Shown: one piece after another, positions 52,487 through 63,443 of the stretch
How positions within the stretch are numbered: the stretch's first letter is position 1
How the letters are laid out: every line of letters begins with the position of its first letter
The notes under the pieces: generated by a model
Seen by the model: only the letters and a program-made list of their open reading frames with translations
Database searches by the model: none
What the model was told of the DNA's origin: nothing
Program-made: the position numbers and the translations under genes
Source of the DNA: Haloactinopolyspora alba
Lineage (GTDB): Bacteria > Actinomycetota > Actinomycetes > Jiangellales > Jiangellaceae
Reading direction: 5' to 3'
Length of the DNA: 64,000 bases
Assembly (NCBI RefSeq): GCF_003014555.1
Contig: NZ_PYGE01000015.1
Coordinates: forward strand, 1 to 64,000

Positions 52487-54365
52487 CGGGGAACAGGACC
52501 GCCGCGCTGCCGCCTCCACGCCGCTCGGGCTCGGCGACGGCCTGGATCCGTCCGCCGCGCAGGAACTCCAGCCCGGTCAACGCGCCGATCTCGGGCGTCG
52601 TCGTGAAGCTGTGGCCCAGCGAGCGCAGCTGCTCGCCGCTCCGCGACTCGACGAACTCCGGCTCCGCGGTGACCGACGGCGTGTTGCGTTGTGAGGCTCG
52701 CGGCGCCGCGAGCGCCTCCGGCAGGTCCATGCCGAGATCTATCCGGTTGACCAGCGTCTGCAGCACCGTCGTGATGATCGTCGAGCCGCCCGGGGTGCCG
52801 AGCGCCAGGAACGGCTCACCGTCGTCGAGCACGATCGTCGGCGAGATCGACGAGCGCGGCCGCTTGCCCGGTCCGGGCAGGTTCGGGTCGGGCGCGTCGC
52901 CCTGACTCGGTGCGAAGTTGAAGTCGGTCAGCTCGTTGTTCAGCAGGAACCCGCGTCCCGGCACCGCGATACCGCTGCCGCCGGTCTGCTCGATGGTCAG
53001 CGTGTAGGCGACGACGTTGCCCCACCGGTCGGCGGTGGTGAGGTGTGTCGTCGACATCCCCTCGTGCGCGACGGCGCCCGCGCCGGCCTCCGGGCCGCAG
53101 CTGTCGCCGCCGGTGTATTCGCCGTCCGGAACACCCGGTGCGACCGGCTTGTCCGCCGCGGCCGCCGGGGCGATCTCGCACGCGCGTTCGTCCGCGAACC
53201 CCTGCGACAGCAGCTCGTCGAGCGGCACGTCGACGACGTCCGGGTCGCCCACGTAGCGGTTACGGTCCGCGAAGGCCAGCGCGCTGGCCTCGAGATAGTG
53301 ATGCAGGGCCGCGGTGGTGTCGTCGGGTCCCGGGTCGGCCGTCTCGAGGATGTTCAGCGCCTCACCGACGGTGCTGCCGCCGGACGAGGGCGGGCCCATG
53401 CCGAACACCTGCAGGCCGTCGTACTCGACCGTCGTCGGCTCGCGCTCGACGACCTCGTAGCCGGCGAGGTCGTCGACGGTCATCGAGCCGGGCCGGACGT
53501 CGCGGTCCGCATCGTCGGCCACCGGCGGGTCCTGCACCGTGGCCGCGACGTCCGCGCCGATCTCGCCGCCGTAGAACGCGTCCGTCCCGTGCCGCGCGAT
53601 CAGCCGGTAGGTCGCCGCGAGGTCGCGGTTACGCAGCCGGGAACCGACCTCCGGAGGCGCGCCGTCCGGCAGGAACAGCTCCGCGGACGCCGGGAAGTCG
53701 GCGAACAGCTCCGCGTTTCCGGCCACCTGGGAGCGGAACGTCTCGTCGACGACGAACCCGCGCGCGGCCAGCCGGGTCGCCGGGCTCAGCGCGTCGGCCA
53801 GCGACCGCCGCCCCCACCGGTCCAGTGCCTCCTGCCAGGTCTGCAGCGTGCCCGGCGTGCCGACGGACAGGCCGCTGACCCGCGCCTGCTGGAACGGCAA
53901 CGGCTCGCCGGTCTCCGCATCGATGAACAGTTCCTCGGTCGCGGCGGCCGGCGCGGTCTCGCGGCCGTCGAGCGTCGAGACCTCGCCCGTGCCCGCGTCG
54001 TAGTGCACGTAGAACCCGCCGCCGCCGATGCCGGACGAGAACGGCTCGGTGACCCCCAGCGCGGCCGCGGCCGCCACGGCAGCGTCGGTGGCCGTGCCGC
54101 CGCGGCGCAACGCCCGCATGCCCGCGGCCGTGGCGTCGGCGTCCACCGTCGCCACAGCCCCTCCGAACCCGGTCGCGACCGGCTGTTTCGGCGGGGCGGG
54201 CCGGCCCGGCGGGAATTGCGGCGGATGGCCCGCCCGCTCGCCGGCACCGGGCGCGGCAGGCGCCGACTCGTCCGGCCCGTCCGCCTGCGCCGAACCCTGC
54301 AACGTCGCCGCCACGACCGCGACCGTGCCGAACACTGCCGCCGACCGAGAGAACCGTCCGCTCAT
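52479..54365 (-). CDS. ggt: Gamma-glutamyltransferase, secreted
   Basis: 628-residue N-terminal-nucleophile hydrolase acting on glutathione-like or gamma-glutamyl substrates outside the membrane. A signal peptide ends near QGSAQA. The heavy-chain start has ATGFGGAVATVDADATAAG, and the autoprocessing/nucleophile Thr lies in the motif STTHLTTADRWGN near residue 440. GIAVPGRGFLLNNELTDF and PRSSISPTIVLDDG follow. GGAGGA precedes the start. It does not share direction with azlCD. Confidence 0.9.
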   Translation of the reverse strand: MSGRFSRSAAVFGTVAVVAATLQGSAQADGPDESAPAAPGAGERAGHPPQFPPGRPAPPKQPVATGFGGAVATVDADATAAGMRALRRGGTATDAAVAAAAALGVTEPFSSGIGGGGFYVHYDAGTGEVSTLDGRETAPAAATEELFIDAETGEPLPFQQARVSGLSVGTPGTLQTWQEALDRWGRRSLADALSPATRLAARGFVVDETFRSQVAGNAELFADFPASAELFLPDGAPPEVGSRLRNRDLAATYRLIARHGTDAFYGGEIGADVAATVQDPPVADDADRDVRPGSMTVDDLAGYEVVEREPTTVEYDGLQVFGMGPPSSGGSTVGEALNILETADPGPDDTTAALHHYLEASALAFADRNRYVGDPDVVDVPLDELLSQGFADERACEIAPAAAADKPVAPGVPDGEYTGGDSCGPEAGAGAVAHEGMSTTHLTTADRWGNVVAYTLTIEQTGGSGIAVPGRGFLLNNELTDFNFAPSQGDAPDPNLPGPGKRPRSSISPTIVLDDGEPFLALGTPGGSTIITTVLQTLVNRIDLGMDLPEALAAPRASQRNTPSVTAEPEFVESRSGEQLRSLGHSFTTTPEIGALTGLEFLRGGRIQAVAEPERRGGGSAAVLFPVR

Positions 54366-54452
54366 CCGCACACCACTCCTCCACCGATGCGTCACCGCAC
54401 AACCCGCCGCGTTCCCCTACCCTGCCGGGTTCCGGGCTCGGTGAGAAGAGGG

Positions 54453-55762
<1,310 letters not shown>

Positions 55763-56980
55763 TCACGACGCTTCCCGGTGGCCCCGGCTGGCCTCGGCCA
55801 GCTGGACGAACCGGGCCCGTTCTCGGCCGTGGCTGGCGCCGGCGAGCGTACGCCACAGCGCCTCGTGCTCGGACCCGGTGTAACGGCGCTGCGCTTCGGC
55901 ATAGACCTGGGGATGCGCCAGAGCGACGCCGGCATGAAACGCAGCCGACGGCGCCGAACCGGAGCTGATTTCACACGCCATGATCACCGCTTCGATGGTG
56001 GCGAGTTGTTCGGCATCGACACGGCCGAGGCCGTCGGCCATCAGTTCACGCACCCACGGAGCCGGTTCGTCGTCGAACTCGATCGGTGGCCGGTGGTAAG
56101 GGTCGCCGGAACGGACCGCCGCACCCAGCGCGGCGCACCGCGACTCGAGATCCCACGGATCATGGTCGGCAAGCCGTTCGAGGCGCTGCGCCACCACCTC
56201 GTCGACCACGATCGGTGGAGCCGCGAAGATCAGCGCCGGCTCGCCAGGCACGTCGATGAGATGTCCGTAGACCAGATCGCCCGGGCCCAGTCCGACGGTC
56301 TCGCCGAGGTGCCGGATCCTGTGCTCACGCCCGGTGGCGTGCTCGCGCACGTCGAGTTCGACTCCGTCGACGCCGACGAGCTCGTAGATCCGGCCGGGCG
56401 TGTCCGCCCATGTCCGGCCTCCGCCACTTCGACCGGCCAGGACAGGGGCGACCTGGACGAGAAAGACCTCGAGCATGAGTTCGTCGAACAGCAGCGTGCC
56501 GGCGACCGCTGGGTGCAGCGCCGCGCGGCCGGCGACCCAGCCCGGATACTCCGGGAAGACCGGACCGTCGGCGCCCTCGGCCGCGTCGGTGACCTCACGG
56601 ATCACTCGGGCCACCAGCGGTAACGGCAGAGTTCTGACCCAGCGACCAGCGGCGGCGACGGTGAACCTGGCCCATTGCCACGGCTCTGCGCTCTCGCCGA
56701 GCTCGACCATCTCGGCAAGCTCGTCATCCCAAGAACTGCCGACGGGTCGTGGGGCGCGTTGCAGGCAGGCCAGCGCATGGCTGAGGTCGCCGCGTTGCTC
56801 CGCGCCCACTGCCTCGGTCATCAGCCAAAGATCCTCTTCGGTCAGCATCTCTTCGAATTCAGCGACCGAGACGGGCCCGAGATGCTGGCGGGCCTGCGGA
56901 TCCTGGGGAGTCTGGGGGGACTGGCGGGCGTGGTGTGACCGCCGCTTCGAGCGGCGCTTACTGGAACGAGATTTGGACAT
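55763..56980 (-). CDS. Hypothetical protein with basic N-terminus
   Basis: 405 residues. An extremely basic start (MSKSRSSKRRSKRRSHHARQ) precedes a mixed alpha/beta body rich in Trp and acidic residues (for example SWDDELAEMVELGESAEPWQW). No signal peptide, membrane segment or catalytic motif was recognised. The basic tail could bind nucleic acid. A start 12 codons upstream (57016) is possible. Confidence 0.6.
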   Translation of the reverse strand: MSKSRSSKRRSKRRSHHARQSPQTPQDPQARQHLGPVSVAEFEEMLTEEDLWLMTEAVGAEQRGDLSHALACLQRAPRPVGSSWDDELAEMVELGESAEPWQWARFTVAAAGRWVRTLPLPLVARVIREVTDAAEGADGPVFPEYPGWVAGRAALHPAVAGTLLFDELMLEVFLVQVAPVLAGRSGGGRTWADTPGRIYELVGVDGVELDVREHATGREHRIRHLGETVGLGPGDLVYGHLIDVPGEPALIFAAPPIVVDEVVAQRLERLADHDPWDLESRCAALGAAVRSGDPYHRPPIEFDDEPAPWVRELMADGLGRVDAEQLATIEAVIMACEISSGSAPSAAFHAGVALAHPQVYAEAQRRYTGSEHEALWRTLAGASHGRERARFVQLAEASRGHREAS

Positions 56981-57229
56981 GGCCACGACTCTCCCCACCT
57001 GAGCACACCACCACAACGGCGCTCGCGCGATCTGTGGACGACCGCGGCGGGCCGGGTTCGACTGTGGACAACCGAGTTTCGAGACGCATCAGAGCCGGAG
57101 CGTGCCCGGGCAACCAGAAGGCACCGCCGGGCAAGTGTGCCTCGTCACACCCGGCGGGACCGGGGCAAGCCGACCGGCAAGAGGCGGCAAGCAGCGTGTT
57201 CGGTGTCGGTCCACACGCGAGGAGCCATC

Positions 57230-58075
57230 GTGATCACCATCGACGCCGCCATCCGCCCCGCCGCGGAACGCCGCACACCCGAACCCACGGACGATCTCCA
57301 CACCAGTGTCGGGCGAACCGGGGCCCGGCACCGGAACGACTCCAGCCTCGTCGGCCGTCTGAACTCCGAGTGGACGGAGCTGTGCGCCGCCCCCACCAAC
57401 CAAGCGACGGTCTCCGGCTGGGCGGCCGTGCACGGCGCCATCGCCGGCTGTGCGGATCTGCGTTCGGTCGAAGCGGCCGTCGCCGGAGCCGCTCCCGAGC
57501 AGGCCGACGAGATCCTGCTCGCCCTGGTGCGGCTCGGGCACGACGGTGACGAACTGGCCACCCGCACCGTCCTGCAGCTCATGCTGGGCAAGGCCGTCCG
57601 GATCGCAGCCAGTCACGCCGGCCGGGACACACGCGACAACCTCGAGCAAGCGACGGTCACCGCGCTCTGGACGGTCATCGCGACGTATCCCGTCGAGCGC
57701 CGTCACCGCAAGGTCGCCGCCAACATCGCTATGGACACACTGCGGATCGTGGTCGGCGAGCTCGCTCCTCGACGCCACGAACTGCCAGCAGGAGCGGACA
57801 TCCCGCATGCCGTCGCGGCCCAGCCCACGCAGATCCCTGCCGACCTCGAACTGCTCGAGCTCCTGGCGTGGGCCGTGGACACGGGCGCCGTCTCCGCCCA
57901 GGAGGCAACGCTGATCGTCGACATCCACGCACCAGCACCAGGACAGCGCGGCGGAGCGGACGCCGCTGCCCGCCACGGCTTTGCCTGGCCCGCCGCCCGG
58001 CAGCGTGTCAGCCGGGCGGTGCGCCGGATCGCACGGTCCGTCCACGCCGACACTCACGAGCGAGTTGACGGGTAG
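57230..58075 (+). CDS. Helical protein distantly resembling RNA polymerase sigma factors
   Basis: 281 residues with GTG start and GAGGAG upstream. The middle segment (LEQATVTALWTVIATYPVER then KVAANIAMDTLRIVVGELAP) resembles sigma-70 region 2 in spacing. The C-terminal segment (LELLAWAVDTGAVSAQEATL ... AARQRVSRAVRRIARSV) resembles a region-4 helix-turn-helix. The N-terminal ~60 residues are low complexity. The similarity is weak; transcriptional function is inference. It could equally be a phage- or element-derived protein. Confidence 0.5.
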   Translation: MITIDAAIRPAAERRTPEPTDDLHTSVGRTGARHRNDSSLVGRLNSEWTELCAAPTNQATVSGWAAVHGAIAGCADLRSVEAAVAGAAPEQADEILLALVRLGHDGDELATRTVLQLMLGKAVRIAASHAGRDTRDNLEQATVTALWTVIATYPVERRHRKVAANIAMDTLRIVVGELAPRRHELPAGADIPHAVAAQPTQIPADLELLELLAWAVDTGAVSAQEATLIVDIHAPAPGQRGGADAAARHGFAWPAARQRVSRAVRRIARSVHADTHERVDG

Positions 58076-58167
58076 CCCGAGCGGCGCCCCGTCTCCCCGG
58101 CGACGTCGCGCCCGCCATGCGGAATACGCTGCTTGGTGACCGACCTCGCGAGCCGATCGGAGCCAAC

Positions 58168-58629
58168 GTGTTCCACGTCGTCTTCTACGAACCGCGCATC
58201 CCGCCCAACACGGGCAACGCCATCCGGCTGGTCGCCGCGACCGGTGCTCATCTGCACCTGGTCGAGCCGCTGGGATTCGACCTCGACGACGCCAAGCTCC
58301 GCCGCGCCGGGCTCGACTATCACGACCTCGCCAACGTCACGGTGCACGCCGACCTCACGGCCTTCCGCAAGGCGGCCGAGCCCGGCCGGGTGTTCGCCTT
58401 CGCCACCACGGCCACCACCCGGCACAGCGAGGTCACGTATCGTGCCGGCGACGCACTGCTGTTCGGGCCCGAGCCCGACGGCCTGCCGGACGCCGTGCTG
58501 GACGACCCGATGGTCACCGAGCGGGTCCGCATCCCGATGCTGCCCGGCCGCCGGTCGCTGAACCTCTCCAACTCCGCCGCCGTCGCCACGTACGAGGCGT
58601 GGCGCCAGCACGGGTACCCGGGGGTGTGA
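58168..58629 (+). CDS. trmL: tRNA (cytidine/uridine-34 2'-O)-methyltransferase
   Basis: 153-residue SPOUT (trefoil-knot) methyltransferase. FHVVFYEPRIPPNTGNAIRL at the start, LLFGPEPDGLPD and IPMLPGRRSLNLSNSAAVAT at the knot are diagnostic for TrmL. GTG start with CGGAG upstream. The next gene begins 4 bp downstream. Confidence 0.93.
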   Translation: MFHVVFYEPRIPPNTGNAIRLVAATGAHLHLVEPLGFDLDDAKLRRAGLDYHDLANVTVHADLTAFRKAAEPGRVFAFATTATTRHSEVTYRAGDALLFGPEPDGLPDAVLDDPMVTERVRIPMLPGRRSLNLSNSAAVATYEAWRQHGYPGV

Positions 58630-58633
58630 AGCC

Positions 58634-59008
58634 GTGCCGATCCGGCTGCCGCGGTGGCTCGCGCGCTCCAACCGGCACGTCGCCAACCCGGTCATGGGGT
58701 TGTGGGCGCCGTATCTGCCGCCGTGGGCCGTGGTGACGCATCGCGGCCGGCGCACCGGGCGGACCTACCGGACGGTCGTGCTCGCGTACCGGCGCGGCGA
58801 CACCCTCGTCATCGCACTGACCTACGGCGAGACCGACTGGTCCCGCAACGTCGCAGCCGCAGGGCACGCGGAGGTCACGCGGCGCGGCCGCACCCAGACG
58901 ATCACCCGCCCGCGCGTGGTCACCTCCAGCCGGCGAGGCGACCTCCCGCCGGGAACGCGGTGGACGGCGCGGGTCTTCGGCTCAGCGCTCGCCGCCGACA
59001 TCGGCTGA
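58634..59008 (+). CDS. Deazaflavin (F420)-dependent nitroreductase-family protein
   Basis: 124 residues of the Ddn/FDOR-A-like split-barrel family: NPVMGLWAPYLPPWAVVTHR, GRRTGRTYRTVVLAYRRGD and WSRNVAAAGHAEVTRRGR. The RTG-x-x-YRT and W-x-R-N elements line the cofactor site. GTG start. It probably reduces a quinone or other hydride acceptor; substrate unknown. Confidence 0.82.
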   Translation: MPIRLPRWLARSNRHVANPVMGLWAPYLPPWAVVTHRGRRTGRTYRTVVLAYRRGDTLVIALTYGETDWSRNVAAAGHAEVTRRGRTQTITRPRVVTSSRRGDLPPGTRWTARVFGSALAADIG

Positions 59009-59113
59009 CCCTCGTCGTGACGGGCCTGGCAGCCCACCCGTCGGGCGCGGCCGCCGTCGTGGTTGGCCGTTGATCGGCCGAGGTTGTCGGTGGCACGCGG
59101 TAGTGTCGTTCAC

Positions 59114-60601
59114 ATGTTCGAGGAAGACGGTCACGGTGCTCTGACGGCAGGTCTGCGGGACGAGGCGGACGGCGCCGTCCTCGAGCCCACCGACGGTCTC
59201 GGTGGCGACCCGCACGACCCGGGTCCCCCGTACGGCCCGGACGGTCGGGCCGTGGTCGATCCGGCCGACGCCGGCGACGGGTTCGCGCCGGAGGCGGTCG
59301 CGGACATGCTCCCGGGGCCCGAGACGGCCGATCTGCTCACCGCCACCGACACCGCCGGCCTCGACGCGTACGACCTCGTCGAGGCCGCCGCCGGTTGGCA
59401 GCGCCTCATCGCCTGGGCACAAGCCCGGCATGCGGGCACGATGGCCGAGCTCACCCGGCGTGCGCAGATGCGCCCAGCCGACACCGGATCCCGGTCGGCG
59501 AACCCGGTCACCAACACTGCGATGGACCTCGCCGCGCGCACCGCGACCACCGTCCGGCAGGCGGAGAACACCGTCGGGCACGCCGTCCAGCTCGTCGAGG
59601 ACTTCCCCGCCACCCACGCCGCCCTGACCGACGGCACCATCGACGAACGGCGCGCCCGCACCATCACCAACGAGCTCGGCGGGCACGCCCCTGCCGTTCG
59701 CCGCCGCGTCGAAATCGCGGTCCTACCGGACGCGCCCGAGCTCGACTCCGTGGCGCTGCGCCGCAGAATCACCGAACTGCTGGCGAAGCTCGCCGCCACC
59801 GACGCCCAGGACCGTTGCCGCACCGCCCGGCAACGCCGCTACGTGGCCGTCACCCCGGCCGGCGACGGCATGGCCCACCTCGACGCGCTGCTACCCGCCG
59901 AAGACGCCGTCGCGCTCAGGAACACCCTCGACGCCGCCGCGACGGCCGCGGAGCGGCACGACCGCCACGCCGGGCGCGAGCCCCGCACCGCCGATCAGCG
60001 CCGCGCCGACGCCCTCGCCGCGTTCGCGTGGACCTCGCTGAGCACCACCGAGCACGCCGGTTCCGGCACGCCGCTGGCCACAGCGCACCACCGCCCGGTC
60101 ACCGTGCACCTCACCTTCCCGCTCACCACCATGCTCGGGCTCAGCGACGACCCGGCCGAGCTGCACGGCTACGGCCCCGTCCCAGCCGAGACCGCCCGCC
60201 ACCTCGCCGCCGCCGGCGTCTGGACCTGGCTCGGCACCCACCCCGCCACCGGCGAGGTCCTCGACCACGGCCGCACCCGCTACCGGCCCACCCAAGCCCT
60301 CGTCGACCACGTCATCCTCCGCGACCGCGAATGCCGCGCCGTCGGGTGCCACCGGCCGGCCATCCGCTGCGAGATCGACCACCGCGACCCGTTCAGCCGG
60401 GGCGGGCCCACCGCGGCCTGCAACTGCCACACTCTCTGCAAGACCCACCACCTGCTCAAACACGGTGGCGGATGGCACCTCGAACGCACCAGCACCGGCG
60501 TATGCGTGTGGCTGTCGCCCTCCGGACACCGGTACACCGAACCACCGGAACGGACCGGGCCGGTCATCGACAGACCCGGAACCGGCCCACCGCCGTTCTG
60601 A
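59114..60601 (+). CDS. DUF222 / HNH endonuclease-domain protein (13E12 repeat type)
   Basis: 495 residues. An acidic N-terminus is followed by the DUF222 helical domain (NTAMDLAARTATTVRQAENT, TIDERRARTITNELG). A C-terminal HNH nuclease domain carries ILRDRECRAVGCHRPAIRCE, IDHRDPFSRGGPT and LCKTHHLLKHGGGWHL, with paired Cys and His for zinc and catalysis. Such genes occur as multicopy families in actinobacterial genomes, sometimes as mobile elements. No repeats or partner genes mark it as mobile here. Confidence 0.88.
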   Translation: MFEEDGHGALTAGLRDEADGAVLEPTDGLGGDPHDPGPPYGPDGRAVVDPADAGDGFAPEAVADMLPGPETADLLTATDTAGLDAYDLVEAAAGWQRLIAWAQARHAGTMAELTRRAQMRPADTGSRSANPVTNTAMDLAARTATTVRQAENTVGHAVQLVEDFPATHAALTDGTIDERRARTITNELGGHAPAVRRRVEIAVLPDAPELDSVALRRRITELLAKLAATDAQDRCRTARQRRYVAVTPAGDGMAHLDALLPAEDAVALRNTLDAAATAAERHDRHAGREPRTADQRRADALAAFAWTSLSTTEHAGSGTPLATAHHRPVTVHLTFPLTTMLGLSDDPAELHGYGPVPAETARHLAAAGVWTWLGTHPATGEVLDHGRTRYRPTQALVDHVILRDRECRAVGCHRPAIRCEIDHRDPFSRGGPTAACNCHTLCKTHHLLKHGGGWHLERTSTGVCVWLSPSGHRYTEPPERTGPVIDRPGTGPPPF

Positions 60602-60644
60602 CGGCCGCGGACTCGCTGTCGTACCCCCGATGTAGCGTCGGCGC

Positions 60645-62111
60645 ATGCAGCGCCCCGAGCCACTGCCAGACCTCGACTGGTCCCCCGACCGTGCCCACCG
60701 GTTCGGACGGGCGATGCTGGACCTGTGGGTCGAGTACCTGCGCCGGCTGCCCGATCTACCGGTCGCGCACACGCACACGCCGGCCCAGACCAGGGCCGCT
60801 GTCGCCCACGCCGTGCCGGACGATCCGCAGGACGACGACGAACTGCTGGCCGCGCTGCGCCAGATGGTGTTCGAGTACAGCACTCAGACCGGGCACGGCG
60901 GCTACATGGCGTTCATCTCCGGAGCGGGCACGGTCCCGGGCGCACCGGCGTCGCTGCTGGCGGCAGGGATCAACCAGAACGCGGGAGGCTGGCCGCTCGG
61001 TCCGGCCGCGGCCGAGCTCGAGACGCTCGTGCTGTCCTGGTTCGCCCAGCGCCTCGGCCTGCCGGCCGACAGCTCCGGCGCTTTCGTCACCGGTGGCGCG
61101 ACCGCCAATCTGATGGCGCTGACGGTCGCCCGGGACACACTCGCCGGCTGGGACGTCCGGCGCGACGGTGTCGCCGCCGGTCCGCCGCTGGCGGTCTACG
61201 CCTCCGACGATGCGCACGAGACCGTCGACCGCGCCGCGGACATCCTCGGGTTGGGCACCGCCATGGTGCGGCGCATCACCACCGACGGGCGGCTGCGGAT
61301 GCGCCCGGACGCGCTGACCGCGGCCGTCGAGCGTGACCTCGCCGGCGGTGTCCGGCCGCTGTGCGTCGTCGGCACGGCGGGCACGACCGAGCTCGGCGCA
61401 GTCGACCCGCTCGCCGAGCTGGGTGAGATCGCGCGGCGGCACGGCTGCTGGTTCCACGTCGACGCCGCCTACGGCGGGCCGGCCGCCATGGTCGACGACC
61501 TCCGGCATCGGTTCGCCGGCATCGAGCGGGCGGACTCGGTCACCTGCGACCCGCACAAGTGGATGAACATCCCGATCTCGTCCAGCCTGGTGCTGTTCCG
61601 CGACCCAGCCCGCCAGCTGGCGTCGTTCACCCTGCGCCCCGACTACGCACAGCTCGACGCGGAGCTCGAGCAGGACATGGTGCTGCGCTACCAGTCGACG
61701 CCGCAGTTCACCCGTCCGTTCGACGCACTGCCGGTCTGGGTGTCACTGATGGCACACGGCTGGAGCGCGTTCGCCGGGCGCATCCAGCACGACATCGAGC
61801 TGGCGCGGTGGCTGCACCACCTGGTGTCCGACCATGACGAGCTGGAGGCGCTGGCCGATCCCGAGCTGTCGATCGTGTGCTTCCGGTACGTCCCGCCCGC
61901 CGGAGCCGACCCCCTCACCGAGGCCGAGCTCGACGCGTTGAACGAGCAGATCCTCTACGCCGTGCAGCGAGCCGGCCTGGTGCATCCGTCCAACGCGGTC
62001 GTGCGCGGCCGCTACGCCATCCGCGCCTGCCTGATCAACTACCGCACCGAGGCCGAGCACGTCCGGACACTGGTGGACGAGGTCGTCCACCACGGTCGCC
62101 GGTTGAGGTAG
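60645..62111 (+). CDS. PLP-dependent group II decarboxylase (aromatic amino acid type)
   Basis: 488 residues of the pyridoxal-phosphate decarboxylase family. SGAFVTGGATANLMALTVAR, YASDDAHETVDRAADILGLG, FHVDAAYGGPAAM and the PLP-lysine motif CDPHKWMNIP (Lys near residue 305) are present. Relatives include aromatic-L-amino-acid and related decarboxylases; substrate specificity cannot be read here. It is 43 bp after the HNH gene and converges with the M16 peptidase. Confidence 0.88.
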   Translation: MQRPEPLPDLDWSPDRAHRFGRAMLDLWVEYLRRLPDLPVAHTHTPAQTRAAVAHAVPDDPQDDDELLAALRQMVFEYSTQTGHGGYMAFISGAGTVPGAPASLLAAGINQNAGGWPLGPAAAELETLVLSWFAQRLGLPADSSGAFVTGGATANLMALTVARDTLAGWDVRRDGVAAGPPLAVYASDDAHETVDRAADILGLGTAMVRRITTDGRLRMRPDALTAAVERDLAGGVRPLCVVGTAGTTELGAVDPLAELGEIARRHGCWFHVDAAYGGPAAMVDDLRHRFAGIERADSVTCDPHKWMNIPISSSLVLFRDPARQLASFTLRPDYAQLDAELEQDMVLRYQSTPQFTRPFDALPVWVSLMAHGWSAFAGRIQHDIELARWLHHLVSDHDELEALADPELSIVCFRYVPPAGADPLTEAELDALNEQILYAVQRAGLVHPSNAVVRGRYAIRACLINYRTEAEHVRTLVDEVVHHGRRLR

Positions 62112-62120
62112 GTACGCGGC

Positions 62121-63434
62121 TCAGGCGACGGCGGCGTCGAAGCGGCGCGCCTCGTCGAACGGGCCCACCACCGCCAGCGACGGCGACGCCGTCAGCAGCG
62201 TCTCCGCCAGCTCGCGCACCTGGTCCATGGTGACCCCGTCGACGCGGCTGATCAGCTCGTCGACACTCGGCAGTTCGTCGTAGACCAGCTCGGCCTTCGC
62301 CAGCCGGCTCATCCGGGCGCTGGTGTCCTCCAGGCCGAGAACGAGCCCGCCGCGGGCCTGACCCTTGCCCCGGTCGAGCTCCTCCTTGGAGATGCCCGAC
62401 GAGACGACCTCGTCCAGCGTCGACCGGCACAGTTCCAGCACCTCGTCGACCTTCTTCGGCTGGCAGCCGACGTACACCCCGAACATGCCCGCGGCGGCGT
62501 GCTGGGCGGCGTACGAGTAGACCGCGTACGCCAGGCCGCGCCGCTCGCGGATCTCCTGGAACAGCCGTGACGACATGCCGCCGCCGATCGCGGCGTTCAG
62601 GACACCCAGCGCGAATCGCCGGTCGTCGTTGCGGGCCAGTCCGGGCACCGCCAGCACCACGTTGGCCTGCTCGGTGGGCCGGTGCAGCACCGACACGCCG
62701 GGCGGGTTCACCGGCGTCGTCCCCCCGATGCGCGGCGGCGCGGGCGATTCCTCGACGTCGAACCCGGCGGTGGCGAACGCGTCGGTGACCATCGCCACCA
62801 CGTCGTCGTGAGAGACGTTGCCCGCCGCGGCGACGACGATGTTCCGCGGAAGGTAGTGCCCGCGGTAGTAGTCGTGGACGGTGTCGCGCGACATCGACGT
62901 GATGCTGTCGACCGTGCCGAGGATCGACCGTCCCAGCGGGCTGTCGCCCCACATCCGCTCGGCGACCAGGTCGTGCACCGCGTCCGACGGGTCGTCGTCG
63001 CGCATCGAGATCTCCTCGAGCACGACGTCTCGCTCACTCTCGACGTCGGCGGACTCGATCAGTGACGAGGTCACCATGTCCGCGACGACGTCGACGGCCA
63101 ACGGCAGGTCGGTGTCGAGCACCCGGGCGAAGTAGCAGGTGAACTCCTTCGCCGTGAACGCGTTGAGCTCACCGCCCACCGACTCGATGGCCGCCGAGAT
63201 GTCCAGCACGCTGCGTTTCGGCGTGCCCTTGAACAGCAGGTGCTCGAGGTAGTGGGTGGCGCCGGCCTGGTGCGGCGCCTCGTCGACCGATCCCACCCCG
63301 GCCCACATGCCGATCGACACCGACCGCACGGTCGGCACGGCCTCGGTCACGATGCGCAGGCCGCTGGGGAGGACGGTGCGGCGGACCAACCCGCCTTCGT
63401 CCTCACCCAGCAGCGTGCGCGTGAATCCCGTCAC
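62121..63434 (-). CDS. M16-family zinc metallopeptidase (processing peptidase-like)
   Basis: 437 residues. Inverted zinc motif H61-x2-E64-H65 (THYLEHLLFKGT), with VGGELNAFTAKEFTCYFAR and SERDVVLEEISMRDDDP supplying the third ligand region. The C-terminal half is the inactive M16 repeat. It lies 9 bp after pnp, the standard actinobacterial pair. Cytosolic, no signal peptide. Confidence 0.93.
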   Translation of the reverse strand: MTGFTRTLLGEDEGGLVRRTVLPSGLRIVTEAVPTVRSVSIGMWAGVGSVDEAPHQAGATHYLEHLLFKGTPKRSVLDISAAIESVGGELNAFTAKEFTCYFARVLDTDLPLAVDVVADMVTSSLIESADVESERDVVLEEISMRDDDPSDAVHDLVAERMWGDSPLGRSILGTVDSITSMSRDTVHDYYRGHYLPRNIVVAAAGNVSHDDVVAMVTDAFATAGFDVEESPAPPRIGGTTPVNPPGVSVLHRPTEQANVVLAVPGLARNDDRRFALGVLNAAIGGGMSSRLFQEIRERRGLAYAVYSYAAQHAAAGMFGVYVGCQPKKVDEVLELCRSTLDEVVSSGISKEELDRGKGQARGGLVLGLEDTSARMSRLAKAELVYDELPSVDELISRVDGVTMDQVRELAETLLTASPSLAVVGPFDEARRFDAAVA

Positions 63435-63443
63435 CAGCGACGA

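Noticed and set aside
59114-60601. HNH/DUF222 gene as an intact mobile element
   Set aside because: No terminal repeats, target duplications, intron structure or interrupted host gene could be seen around it.
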